A stretch of DNA of 58,254 nucleotides, taken from the NCBI GenBank assembly GCA_958412345.1, contig CATYSO010000015.1:1-58254 (forward strand). The letters run 5' to 3'. Within the stretch, counting starts at the first letter, position 1, and every line of letters begins with the position of its first letter. The translations under genes and the position numbers were made by a program. Below the pieces are notes generated by a model. The model was not told where the DNA came from, searched no databases, and worked only from the letters and a program-made list of their open reading frames with translations. Shown piece after piece: positions 1 to 8,087 of this stretch. Source of the stretch: an uncultured Collinsella sp. (lineage in GTDB: Bacteria > Actinomycetota > Coriobacteriia > Coriobacteriales > Coriobacteriaceae).

Positions 1-71
1 GGCCGGGGTGCCTACTTTGTTTTGAGAAGTTCGCGAAGCCCACTTCTCAAAACAAAGTAGGCACCCCGGCC
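1..71. repeat. Perfect 30-bp inverted repeat with 11-nt loop
   Basis: Positions 1-30 are exactly reverse-complementary to 42-71, with an 11-nt loop (31-41). The outer end is GC-rich (GGCCGGGGTG) and the inner part is AT-rich. Transcribed, it would form a very stable hairpin. It may be the terminator of a gene left of the window or an intergenic palindromic repeat; no clear T-tract follows 71. It touches the window edge and could extend leftwards. Confidence 0.8.
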
Positions 72-180
72 CTCGTCCGTGAATTTTTTCCGCTGGGCGA
101 GCGGGGCTGCGGGCAATCTGCTCCAATGTTTCCAAATGAATACGCTGCGAGCCGTGAGAGACGATTCTCCCCGCAAGCAC

Positions 181-270
181 TCTAGTATGCTAAAGTACCC
201 AGAAGACCGGCGGAGCCATGCCGGTCTTCTGCTCTATATGAAACACAGCATGAGGAGGCTCACCAGATGA
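181..270 (+). promoter_or_regulatory. Leader of the histidine operon: hairpin and mini-ORF
   Basis: Positions 201-211 and 220-230 form a perfect 11-bp stem (AGAAGACCGGC) with an 8-nt loop and no T-tract after it. A 10-codon ORF starts at ATG 238 (MKHSMRRLTR) and its TGA overlaps the hisZG ATG at 267, which suggests translational coupling. It contains one His codon only, so it is not a classical his attenuator peptide. A possible -10 (TATGCT, 186-191) has no convincing -35. Regulation here is inference. Confidence 0.35.
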
Positions 271-1982
271 CGGCCACACCGTGGGGATTCCGGGACATAT
301 TGCCCGAGGAGGCTCAGGCGCGCGAGGAGATCGCATGTACGGTGAAGGGCTGCTTCAGGGAGCATCATTACCTTCCGGTCGAGACGCCGTTGCTCGAGGA
401 CAAGGGTTCGCTCGAGGAGGGCGGCCGCATTGCGGACACGCCGTTTAAGCTCTTTGATGACGACGGTCGCCTGCTGGTGGTCCGTCCCGACAACACGTTG
501 CCGATCGTGCGCCTGGTTTCGACCCGCATGCGCGCGGCCGACCTGCCCCTGCGCCTTCGCTACGAGGCGCCGGTGGTTCGTGAGTGCCAGCGCAATGCCG
601 GTGGCTCGCGTCAGTTTACGCAGCTGGGATTTGAGCTCATCGGCGTGGGCGATACCGCAGGCGATGTCGAGATCGTCGCGCTCGTGGCCGAGGCGGTGCG
701 CAAGCTTGCGCTGCCCGATGCGCGCATTATCGCAGGTAGTGTGCGTCCTTTTAAGGAACTGCTCGCGGCGTGCGAGGATCGCGAGCTGGCTGCCGAGGCC
801 CTGCGCTGCGTACACGCCAACGACTTTGTGGGCCTCGATGCCCGCGTGGCGGCAAGCGCCGAGTCCGATACCGTCAAGGCCGCCATTAGCGAGCTGCCGC
901 GCCTGCACGGTGGTGCCGAGGTGCTCGACCGTGTGGACGCGCTGCTGGAGGCCGCCGGTATCGTCGCGCCGCTGACGCGCGAGCTGCGTGCCCTGGTCGA
1001 GGGTCTGGCACCCGAGGATGCCCAGGTGCTGTCGTTCGACTTCTCTATCATGAACTCTTTCGATTACTACACGGGCCTGGTCTTTAAGGCCTATGCCGGC
1101 GGCTTGCCCGATCCGGTTGGTTCGGGCGGACGCTATGACTCCATCTTTACCGGCGCATTTGGCGACGGCATCGAGGTGCCGGCGGCGGGCTTTGCCTTTT
1201 CGCTCGAGCGCCTGGAGGCCGCGCGTACTTCGGCCGAGGACGCTGCCCCCGATGGCGACCACGCCGTGGGTCGTGGGGCCGAAGGTCCGCTGCGCATCGC
1301 CGTGCCCAAGGGCTCGCTTAAGGCCGACACGCTCGACGTGCTCGAGGCCGCGGGTCTGGACGTCTCTGAGCTGCGCGACCCCGGCCGTCACCTGATCGTG
1401 CGCGGTCGCGACACGCGTGCCGGCGAGGGCGCGGTCGGCGATATCGAGTTTGTCATCGTGCGACCCAGCGATGCACCCGCCTTTGTGGGTTGCGGTGGTG
1501 CCGACTGCGGCATCTGCGGCTGGGACTCACTCATCGAGGCTGACCTCAACTTGCTGCAGCTGGTCGATTTGGGCTACGGCCTGTGCACCTTTATTGAGGC
1601 GGAGCCCGCATGGCGCGCCGGTCAGGCCGAGCGCAACTACGCCCGTCGCGGATCGCTTCGCGTGGCCACCAAGTACCCGCGCATCGCGAGTGCCTGGTAT
1701 GCCGAGCGCGGTGTGAACGCCGACATCGTTTCGCTGCACGGCAACATCGAGCTGGGACCCATCGTCGGCATGACCGATCGCATCGTGGACATTACCGCCA
1801 CGGGTGCCACGCTGCGCGACAACGACTTGGTCATCACCGGCCGCATCATGGACTGCACGGCCCGCTTCTTTGTCAATCCGGGTGCCGCGCGCCTGGATCC
1901 GCGCGTACGCAATCTGGCAGATCGCCTGGCCGCGGCCGTTAAGGACAAGCATTTTGAGCCCGTCGCGGGCTCGGCACAATAG
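267..1982 (+). CDS. hisZG: ATP phosphoribosyltransferase, HisZ-HisG fusion
   Basis: Catalyses the first step of histidine synthesis (ATP + PRPP to phosphoribosyl-ATP). Residues 1-330 are a HisZ regulatory subunit, a HisRS paralogue with the class II synthetase core (WGFRDILPEEA near the start, YEAPVVRECQRN, FDYYTGLVFKAYAGG). After an Asp/Gly-rich linker, residues 342-571 are a short-form HisG catalytic domain (LRIAVPKGSLK, FVIVRPSDAPAF, and the PRPP-binding loop region DRIVDITATGATLRDN). Short HisG normally needs a separate HisZ; here both lie in one 571-aa chain, with no stop or frameshift between them. The ATG follows GAGGAGG closely. It is the first gene of the his operon; hisD follows after 105 bp. 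Confidence 0.93.
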   Translation: MTATPWGFRDILPEEAQAREEIACTVKGCFREHHYLPVETPLLEDKGSLEEGGRIADTPFKLFDDDGRLLVVRPDNTLPIVRLVSTRMRAADLPLRLRYEAPVVRECQRNAGGSRQFTQLGFELIGVGDTAGDVEIVALVAEAVRKLALPDARIIAGSVRPFKELLAACEDRELAAEALRCVHANDFVGLDARVAASAESDTVKAAISELPRLHGGAEVLDRVDALLEAAGIVAPLTRELRALVEGLAPEDAQVLSFDFSIMNSFDYYTGLVFKAYAGGLPDPVGSGGRYDSIFTGAFGDGIEVPAAGFAFSLERLEAARTSAEDAAPDGDHAVGRGAEGPLRIAVPKGSLKADTLDVLEAAGLDVSELRDPGRHLIVRGRDTRAGEGAVGDIEFVIVRPSDAPAFVGCGGADCGICGWDSLIEADLNLLQLVDLGYGLCTFIEAEPAWRAGQAERNYARRGSLRVATKYPRIASAWYAERGVNADIVSLHGNIELGPIVGMTDRIVDITATGATLRDNDLVITGRIMDCTARFFVNPGAARLDPRVRNLADRLAAAVKDKHFEPVAGSAQ

Positions 1983-2087
1983 CGCGAGCGCGCACGGGCG
2001 CCCCAACGTACGGGCTGCGGGTCGATTGGCGCCGCCGCCCGGCCTCTCGTTTTTCGAACACAACCTCGACCGATAGGGGATACCGAT

Positions 2088-3527
2088 ATGAAGACCATCA
2101 AGCTTGCTCCCGGTGAGCGCCTCGTTACCAACCAGCTCAACCGCAAGGGTGTGCTGCCGCAAAACATCGTCGACGCCGCCCGCGATATCGTGGCCAACGT
2201 GCGCGCCAACGGCGATGCCGCGGTGCGCGATTACTGCCAGCGTTTTGACGGTGTTGAGCTGGAGAGCTTCCGTCTGCCGCAGGAGCAGATCGATGCCGCG
2301 CTCGAAGGCCTCGACCCGGCTTTTGTCGCCGCGCTCGAGAAAGCCGCGCGTCAGATTCGCGAGTTCCACCAGCGCGAGGTCGAGCAGAGCTGGTTTACCA
2401 CGCGCCCGGACGGCACGATGCTCGGCGTTAAGGTGACCCCGCTCGCGGCGGCCGGCATCTACGTGCCGGGCGGTCGCGCGCAGTATCCCTCCACGGTGCT
2501 CATGAATGCCATTCCCGCCAAGGTCGCCGGCGTCAAGCGCGTGGTCATGGTGACCCCGCCGCAAAAGGACGGCCTTATCAGCCCCTACACGCTCGCCGCG
2601 GCCAAGCTCGGCGGCGTGGACGAGATCTATATGGTGGGCGGCGCCCAGGCCGTGGCCGCGCTGGCGTACGGTACCGAGACCATTCCGCGTGTCGACAAGA
2701 TTACCGGCCCGGGCAACGCCTTTGTCGCTGCGGCCAAGCAGATTGTTTCGGGTGATGTGGGCATCGACATGGTCGCCGGCCCCTCCGAGGTCTGCGTGCT
2801 GGCCGACGCCACGGCCAAGCCCATGGTGGTCGCGGCCGACCTGATGGCGCAGGCCGAGCACGATCCGCTGGCAGCCTGCTATCTGGTGACCTGCGACGAG
2901 CAGTTTGCGCGCGAGGTCGAGGCCGGCATCGACATCCTGGTGGCGCAGTCCCCGCGCGCCGAGATCACGCGCGCCTCGCTCGATAACGAGGGCACCATCG
3001 TGGTCGCCGCCGACATGGCTGCCGCCGTCGAGGCCGTGAACACTGTGGCGCCCGAGCACCTTGAGCTGCACTGCAAGGACGCGATGGGCCTGCTCGGCGG
3101 TATTCGCAACGCCGGCGCCATCTTTGTGGGCGCTTGGAGCTCCGAGCCGCTCGGCGATTACGTCGCTGGCCCCAATCACACGCTGCCGACCGGCGGCACG
3201 GCCCTGTTCTCCAACCCGCTTTCGGTGGAAGAGTTCGTTAAGCGCTCGAGCGTCATTTGCTATACGCCCGAAGGCCTGCTCTCCGACGCTCCCGCTACGC
3301 AGCGTCTGGCCGAGGCCGAGGGTCTATGGGCGCACGCACTTTCGGCCGCCCTGCGTCGTCGCGTGCTGGAGCAGGGCGAGGATGCCGTGAGTGCCGAGTC
3401 GCTGGCCGAGGCCGACCTGACCAAGGTTGCCTGGCCGGGCGATACGACCGCGACGGTCGCCGAGGGCGTGGACCTGGCGGCGACTGCGGGCGCGGATGGC
3501 GCCGGCGCGACCGGCGAGGAGGCCTAA
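2088..3527 (+). CDS. hisD: Histidinol dehydrogenase
   Basis: NAD- and zinc-dependent enzyme that performs the last two oxidations, histidinol to histidine. The family pattern is continuous: AAGIYVPGGRAQYPSTVLMN, VGGAQAVAALAYGTE, DKITGPGNAFVAAAK, IDMVAGPSEV, and the metal/catalytic region AEHDPLA and HLELH. At 479 aa it is longer than the usual 430 because of an Ala/Gly/Thr-rich tail of about 30 residues that also carries the ribosome-binding site of hisC. An ATG with GGGG about 8 nt upstream sets the start. The next gene begins one base after the stop. Confidence 0.95.
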   Translation: MKTIKLAPGERLVTNQLNRKGVLPQNIVDAARDIVANVRANGDAAVRDYCQRFDGVELESFRLPQEQIDAALEGLDPAFVAALEKAARQIREFHQREVEQSWFTTRPDGTMLGVKVTPLAAAGIYVPGGRAQYPSTVLMNAIPAKVAGVKRVVMVTPPQKDGLISPYTLAAAKLGGVDEIYMVGGAQAVAALAYGTETIPRVDKITGPGNAFVAAAKQIVSGDVGIDMVAGPSEVCVLADATAKPMVVAADLMAQAEHDPLAACYLVTCDEQFAREVEAGIDILVAQSPRAEITRASLDNEGTIVVAADMAAAVEAVNTVAPEHLELHCKDAMGLLGGIRNAGAIFVGAWSSEPLGDYVAGPNHTLPTGGTALFSNPLSVEEFVKRSSVICYTPEGLLSDAPATQRLAEAEGLWAHALSAALRRRVLEQGEDAVSAESLAEADLTKVAWPGDTTATVAEGVDLAATAGADGAGATGEEA

Positions 3528-3528
3528 A

Positions 3529-4644
3529 GTGGCCGAACTCACGCCTCGCATGAAGGGGCTCGTCCAGCCCTACTTGGCCGGTATTGAGCCCTATGATCCC
3601 AACTTTACGCCCACGCGCATCAACCTTTCGGCAAACGAGAACACCTATCCCGTGCCGGCCGGCGTGCGCGAGGCGGTCGATGCGGCGCTCGCCGCCACCC
3701 CACTCAACCGCTACCCCGATCCTATGTCCAACGACCTGCGCGACGAGCTTGCTGCCTGGCATGGCGTGACGCGCGAGAACATCTGCGTGGGCAACGGCGG
3801 CGACGAGCTGCTCTATAACTGTCTGCTGGCGTTTGGCGGCGTGGGGCGGACCCTGCTCAACTGCCCGCCGTGCTTTAGCGAGTATGCCTTCTTTGCGTCT
3901 CTGTGCCAGACCGAGGTGCGTGACGTGTGGCGCGACCCGGCGACCTTTGAGCTCGACCAAGCTGCTGTGCTCGCGGCGGCGCCGGAGTGCAACCTCGCCA
4001 TCGTGACCTCGCCCAACAATCCCACGGGCGATGTGGCGCCGCTCGACTTTGTCGCGGCCCTGTGCGATGCGTGTCCCGGCATGGTGATGGTTGACGAGGC
4101 TTACGTTGAGTTTGCCGACGATTCGTTTGGCACGGCAACCACGGCGCAAGGTCTTATCGCCGAGCATCCCAACCTGGTGATTTTGCATACGCTGTCCAAG
4201 GCGTTTGGCGCCGCCGGCACGCGTCTGGGCTATGTGATCGCGGCGCCCGAGGTCATCGATGTGTTCGCAGCGATTCGCCAGATCTATTCGGTCAATGTGC
4301 TGAGCCAGGCCGCAGCGCTTGCCTGCGTGCGTGCCCGCGATGCGTATGCACCCGTGGTGGCGCAAGTTACATCCGAGCGCGAGCGCGAGTTGTGCGCCCT
4401 GCGCGCAATGGCTGCCGAGGGCCTGCCCGTGGAGGTATGGCCGAGCGCGGCGAATTTTGTGCTCGCGCGCACGCCGCATGCCACGCGCGTGCGCGAGCGT
4501 CTGCGCGACGAGTATTCAATTTTGGTGCGCGACTTTAGCTACGCGCCGGGGCTCGCGGACTGCCTGCGCATTACCGTGGGCACCCCGCAGGAAAACGACG
4601 AGGTGCTGGCCGCGTTTGCCGCGCTGGTGAAGGAGGAGATGTAG
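3529..4644 (+). CDS. hisC: Histidinol-phosphate aminotransferase
   Basis: PLP-dependent fold-type I aminotransferase that makes histidinol phosphate from imidazole-acetol phosphate. I chose GTG 3529 because GAGGAGG lies just upstream inside the end of hisD and the protein then starts VAELTPRMKGL; an in-frame extension back to 3427 runs inside hisD and is not credible. Visible motifs are INLSANENTYPVP, the NPTGDVAP turn, the PLP lysine in HTLSKAFGAAGTRLGY, and the C-terminal arginine region LRITVGTPQEN. The length is 371 aa, normal for the family. Its stop abuts the hisB start. Confidence 0.94.
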   Translation: MAELTPRMKGLVQPYLAGIEPYDPNFTPTRINLSANENTYPVPAGVREAVDAALAATPLNRYPDPMSNDLRDELAAWHGVTRENICVGNGGDELLYNCLLAFGGVGRTLLNCPPCFSEYAFFASLCQTEVRDVWRDPATFELDQAAVLAAAPECNLAIVTSPNNPTGDVAPLDFVAALCDACPGMVMVDEAYVEFADDSFGTATTAQGLIAEHPNLVILHTLSKAFGAAGTRLGYVIAAPEVIDVFAAIRQIYSVNVLSQAAALACVRARDAYAPVVAQVTSERERELCALRAMAAEGLPVEVWPSAANFVLARTPHATRVRERLRDEYSILVRDFSYAPGLADCLRITVGTPQENDEVLAAFAALVKEEM

Positions 4645-5232
4645 ATGGACCGCTATGCCGAGGTAACCCGCAAGACGGGCGAGACCGACATTGTCGTAAA
4701 GCTCGACCTGGACGGATCTGGCGTGTGCGATATCTCGACCGGCGTGCCGTTTTTCGACCACATGCTCAACGCTTTTGGCCGCCATGGTCTGTTCGATCTG
4801 ACGGTGCACGCGGTGGGCGACGTGGAGATCGATGCGCACCACACCGTCGAGGACACGGGTATTGTGCTGGGCGAGGCGTTTTGTCAGGCGCTGGGCGACA
4901 AGGCGGGCATTACGCGCTTTGCCGACGCGGCGATCGCCATGGACGAGACGCTTGTGATGGCTGCTGTTGATATTTCGGGCCGCGGGCAGGCCTACTGCGA
5001 GCTGCCCGTGCCCACCGAGCGCGTGGGCAGCTTTGATACCGAGCTGGCCGTCGAGTTCTTCTACGCCTTTGCGCGCGACGCCAAGCTCACGCTGCATGTG
5101 CGCGAGCTGGCGGGCGGCAACTCGCATCACATTATCGAGGCCGCCTTTAAGGCCGTGGGCCGCACGATGCGCCACGCCTGCGAGCTCGATCCCCGCGTGC
5201 AGGGCATCCCCAGCACCAAGGGCTCGCTGTAA
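4645..5232 (+). CDS. hisB: Imidazoleglycerol-phosphate dehydratase
   Basis: Monofunctional HisB (195 aa), a metal-dependent dehydratase that converts imidazole-glycerol phosphate to imidazole-acetol phosphate. The two half-repeats of the fold are visible: FFDHMLNAFGRHG, DAHHTVEDTGI, and NSHHIIEAAFKAVGR carrying the paired metal-binding histidines. There is no phosphatase domain, so histidinol phosphatase must be separate; a PHP candidate lies at 8672. The ATG directly follows the hisC stop, with GGAGGAG inside hisC. Confidence 0.95.
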   Translation: MDRYAEVTRKTGETDIVVKLDLDGSGVCDISTGVPFFDHMLNAFGRHGLFDLTVHAVGDVEIDAHHTVEDTGIVLGEAFCQALGDKAGITRFADAAIAMDETLVMAAVDISGRGQAYCELPVPTERVGSFDTELAVEFFYAFARDAKLTLHVRELAGGNSHHIIEAAFKAVGRTMRHACELDPRVQGIPSTKGSL

Positions 5233-5236
5233 CCTG

Positions 5237-5339
5237 CCAAAAAGGGACAGGTTTATTTTGGCAGGTTTTATCTGCGGAAATGCTGCCTCATACGGTGGGT
5301 GAACGTTTAATCGACCAAAATAAACCTGTCCCTTTTTGG
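5237..5339. repeat. Palindromic element: perfect 25-bp inverted arms between hisB and hisH
   Basis: Positions 5237-5261 and 5315-5339 are exact reverse complements, 53 nt apart. CAGGTTTT follows both arms directly, at 5262-5269 and 5340-5347. The sequence begins CCAAAAAGGGACAGG. Because it sits inside a tightly packed operon, it resembles a small mobile or REP/MITE-like insertion more than a terminator: no gene between the arms is evident, and hisH starts 30 nt after it. Its folded transcript could weaken expression of the genes downstream. Confidence 0.8.
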
Positions 5340-5369
5340 CAGGTTTTGAATGAGATACGGGAGGGTCGC

Positions 5370-6071
5370 GTGGGCGAACCGAAGATCGTGGTGGTCGACT
5401 ACCACAAGGGCAACTTGTCGAGCGTCGTGCGCGGGCTTGCGCGCGCCGGTGCCGCCGCTTGCACGTCGGACGATCCGGAGCAGATCCGCAACGCCGACGG
5501 CCTGGTCATCCCGGGCGTGGGTGCGTTCTACGACGCGATTGCCTTTATGCGCGAGAGCGGCGAGGCGGACGCGGTGCTCGACGCCGTTGCCGCCGGAACT
5601 CCGCTGCTCGGCATCTGCCTGGGCCTTCAGCTGTTTTTTGAGCGCGGCGACGAGGGCGTGCCTGCGGACGAGGGTACGGACGCGGACGACGATGCCTCCG
5701 AGCAGGCCGGTGGCCCCTGGGTCGATGGCCTGGGCATCATGCGCGGCTCGTGCACGCGCCTGGAGTCGAGCCGTCTGAAGGTCCCGCATGTGGGCTGGGA
5801 TCAGGTGCACATGACGCCTGCCGGCGCGGCCGATCCGCTGCTCGCCGGTTTTGCCGAGGGCGCCAACATGTACTTCACCCACAGCTACGCGGTGGCAGAC
5901 GATGCCGATGCCGCCGATGTGCTGGCGCGCACGCACTACACGCGGAGCTTCCCGTGCATCGTGCGCCACGGCAACGTGTGGGGTTGCCAGTTCCATCCCG
6001 AGAAATCCTCCGCGCTTGGTCAGCGCATCCTTAAGAACTTCGTCAACATCGTCGAGGAGGCCGGCCGATGA
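5370..6071 (+). CDS. hisH: Imidazole glycerol phosphate synthase, glutaminase subunit
   Basis: Class I glutamine amidotransferase that feeds ammonia to HisF. GTG 5370 is preferred: GGGAGG sits just upstream, and the protein then begins VGEPKIVVVDYHKGNLSSV as HisH should. An upstream in-frame ATG at 5280 would translate the palindromic element. The nucleophile Cys is in GICLGLQLFF, and the His/Glu pair is in CQFHPEKSS. An acidic insertion (GVPADEGTDADDDASEQAGG) follows the nucleophile elbow. The length is 233 aa. Its stop overlaps the hisA ATG by 4 nt. Confidence 0.93.
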   Translation: MGEPKIVVVDYHKGNLSSVVRGLARAGAAACTSDDPEQIRNADGLVIPGVGAFYDAIAFMRESGEADAVLDAVAAGTPLLGICLGLQLFFERGDEGVPADEGTDADDDASEQAGGPWVDGLGIMRGSCTRLESSRLKVPHVGWDQVHMTPAGAADPLLAGFAEGANMYFTHSYAVADDADAADVLARTHYTRSFPCIVRHGNVWGCQFHPEKSSALGQRILKNFVNIVEEAGR

Positions 6072-6811
6072 TCCTGTTTCCCGCAATCGATCTGATTGGT
6101 GGCAAGGTCGTGCGCCTGGAGCGCGGCGACCGGAGCCGCTGCAAGGTATATTCCGACGACCCCGTCGCCGTCGCCCGCTCCTTTGCCGAGCAGGGTGCGA
6201 GCTGGGTGCACGTCGTCGACCTGTCCGCTGCCTTTGGCGAGGACGAGGACGCGTGCGGTGCCAACTCGGCGGCGATCAAGGCCATCTGCGGCGTCGACGG
6301 TCTGTCCGTGGACGTGGGTGGCGGCGTTCGCTCGCTTGCACGCATCGACGAGCTGGCCGGCTATGGTGCTCGCCGCATTGCGCTGGGCACCGTGCTGGTG
6401 ACCGAGCCGGGTTTTGCCGAGGTGGCGGCCCAAGGCTTTGGCGAGTTACTGGTGGCAGACATTGCCGCCCGTGACGGCCAGGTCAAGGTGAACGGCTGGC
6501 GCGATGGCGCGGGCGTGGCACTCGACGATGCCGTGGCGCAGCTTTCCGAGCTGGGTTTTAAGCATCTGGTATATACCGACATCGCGCGTGATGGCATGCA
6601 GACGGGCATCGACGTGGCGGCATATCGCCATGTGGCCGAGGTCGCGGGCTTTCCCGTCGTGGCCTCGGGCGGTATCTCGACGCTCGGCGATATCCGCGCT
6701 CTGGCCGCGGTGGGCGAGGATACTATCGAGGGTGCCATTACCGGTCGTGCGCTCTACGAGGGCAATTTTACGCTGACCCAGGCGCTAGCAGCCGCTCGAG
6801 GGGAGGAGTAG
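6068..6811 (+). CDS. hisA: ProFAR isomerase (HisA)
   Basis: TIM-barrel isomerase that converts ProFAR to PRFAR. It has the N-terminal catalytic Asp in ILFPAIDLIGGKVVRLERGD, the half-barrel repeats DVGGGVRS and VASGGIST, and the second catalytic Asp region YTDIARDGMQTG. At 247 aa it is standard length. Some actinobacteria use a bifunctional HisA/TrpF (PriA); whether this one also acts in tryptophan synthesis cannot be decided by eye. It overlaps hisH by 4 nt and is followed 3 nt later by hisF. Confidence 0.93.
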   Translation: MILFPAIDLIGGKVVRLERGDRSRCKVYSDDPVAVARSFAEQGASWVHVVDLSAAFGEDEDACGANSAAIKAICGVDGLSVDVGGGVRSLARIDELAGYGARRIALGTVLVTEPGFAEVAAQGFGELLVADIAARDGQVKVNGWRDGAGVALDDAVAQLSELGFKHLVYTDIARDGMQTGIDVAAYRHVAEVAGFPVVASGGISTLGDIRALAAVGEDTIEGAITGRALYEGNFTLTQALAAARGEE

Positions 6812-6814
6812 CCC

Positions 6815-7597
6815 ATGCTTACCAAACGCGTCATTCCCTGCCTGGACGTTAAGGACGGCCGCGTGGTCAAGGGCGTCAACTTTGTGAGCCTGCGCGATGC
6901 TGGCGACCCGGTGGAGCTTGCCCGTGCCTACGACCGCGAGGGTGCAGACGAGGTCGTCTTCCTGGACATTACCGCCACGAGCGACAACCGCGCGACGACC
7001 ATCGAGATGGCGGCGCACGCGGCCGAGGAGCTCGCTATTCCCTATACCGTGGGCGGCGGTTTCCGCGACCTGGCGGGCATGCGAACCATGGTGGCGGCCG
7101 GTGCCGACAAGGTATCGCTCAACTCTGCCGCCGTGCGCGACCCGTCGCTGATCAGCCAAGCTGCCGCGGCGTTTGGCAGCCAGGCCGTGGTCGTGGCGAT
7201 CGATGCCAAGCGCGTCGGCCTGCCTGGGCAGCCGGATGCCGACAAGTGGGAGGTTTTTACCGCAGGAGGCCGCAACGCCACGGGTATCGATGCGGTGGCA
7301 TGGGCCGAGGAGGCGGCTCGTCGCGGCGCCGGCGAGATTCTGCTGACCAGCATGGACCGCGACGGCACCAAGGCCGGCTTTGACCTGGCGCTCACCCGCG
7401 CCGTGGCGCGCGCGGTGCCAATCCCCGTCATCGCGAGCGGCGGCGTGGGCACGCTCGAGCATTTCGCCGAGGGCGTGATCGAGGGCGAAGCCGACGCCGT
7501 ACTGGCGGCCAGCGTCTTTCACTTTGGAACCTTCAGCATTCGCCAGGTGAAGGAGTATATGGCCTCGCAGGGCATCCCTGTCAGGTTGGACTTCTAG
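6815..7597 (+). CDS. hisF: Imidazole glycerol phosphate synthase, cyclase subunit
   Basis: TIM-barrel cyclase that pairs with HisH and makes imidazole-glycerol phosphate and AICAR. It has the typical start IPCLDVKDGRVVKGVNF, the phosphate-binding segments TVGGGFRDL and VIASGGVGT, the catalytic Asp in LLTSMDRDGTKAGFD, and the C-terminal region containing VKEYMASQGIPVR. At 260 aa it is full length. GGGAGGAG precedes the ATG. After it the operon is interrupted by a 148-bp structured spacer before hisI. Confidence 0.95.
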   Translation: MLTKRVIPCLDVKDGRVVKGVNFVSLRDAGDPVELARAYDREGADEVVFLDITATSDNRATTIEMAAHAAEELAIPYTVGGGFRDLAGMRTMVAAGADKVSLNSAAVRDPSLISQAAAAFGSQAVVVAIDAKRVGLPGQPDADKWEVFTAGGRNATGIDAVAWAEEAARRGAGEILLTSMDRDGTKAGFDLALTRAVARAVPIPVIASGGVGTLEHFAEGVIEGEADAVLAASVFHFGTFSIRQVKEYMASQGIPVRLDF

Positions 7598-7610
7598 CGC
7601 TGCGGCTTGC

Positions 7611-7696
7611 CCAGGCACCGCATCTTGCCGCTCAAACCGTCGCTCGCGTACCAAAGTACGCGTCGCTCCTCTTTCGCGGCAACCTGCGGCACCTGG
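7611..7696. repeat. Cruciform element between hisF and hisI
   Basis: The outer arms 7611-7631 and 7676-7696 match at 17 of 21 positions as inverted repeats. Nested inside is a perfect 7-bp stem, CGCGTAC/GTACGCG (7645-7651 and 7656-7662), with a 4-nt loop. The multi-stem shape with mismatched arms looks like an intergenic palindromic repeat. It lies in the only long gap between hisF and hisI and could act as a processing or partial termination site; that role is inference. Confidence 0.65.
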
Positions 7697-7745
7697 ACAA
7701 CCCTCGCCGACCTGTGGGGTTTACGGTAATTACTTGGGAGAAATG

Positions 7746-8087
7746 ATGACTGAGGTAGTAGAAGCTGCTGATCTTAAATACGACGTCCACGGGCTGATTC
7801 CTTGTGTGGTTCAGCAGCATGACACCGGTGAGGTGCTTATGGTTGCTTGGATGAACGAGGAGTCGGTGGGGCTGACGCTCAAGACCGGGACCACGTGGTT
7901 TTGGAGTCGCAGCCGTCAGGAGCTCTGGAACAAGGGCGCGACGAGTGGCAACATGCAGGAGGTCAAGGAGCTCTGGGCCGACTGCGATAGCGATACGCTG
8001 CTGGTCAAGGTGGACTCACCGGGCCCGGCCTGCCATACCGGCAACCGTACCTGCTTCTTTAAGCGCGTGGAAGGGGGAGTGCGATGA
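7746..8087 (+). CDS. hisI: Phosphoribosyl-AMP cyclohydrolase
   Basis: Zinc enzyme that opens the adenine ring of PR-AMP. It has the family core WFWSRSRQELWNKGATSGN and the metal ligands in ADCDSDTLLVKV and GPACHTGNRTCFF. This is the stand-alone HisI (113 aa), with HisE encoded separately downstream. Two adjacent ATGs (7743, 7746) follow GGGAG; the second gives 5-nt spacing and is chosen. The stop overlaps the next ATG by 4 nt. Confidence 0.93.
   Translation: MTEVVEAADLKYDVHGLIPCVVQQHDTGEVLMVAWMNEESVGLTLKTGTTWFWSRSRQELWNKGATSGNMQEVKELWADCDSDTLLVKVDSPGPACHTGNRTCFFKRVEGGVR

Noticed and set aside
238..270. Classical his attenuator leader peptide
   Set aside because: The mini-ORF has only one His codon and the preceding hairpin lacks a T-tract, so attenuation by His codons is not supported.
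234..1391. 385-aa open frame on the minus strand across hisZG
   Set aside because: It is a shadow of the GC-rich codon pattern of hisZG; no ribosome-binding site, no family motifs, Arg/His/Gly-rich composition. Same for 1527-3179, 3295-4479 and other long antisense frames.
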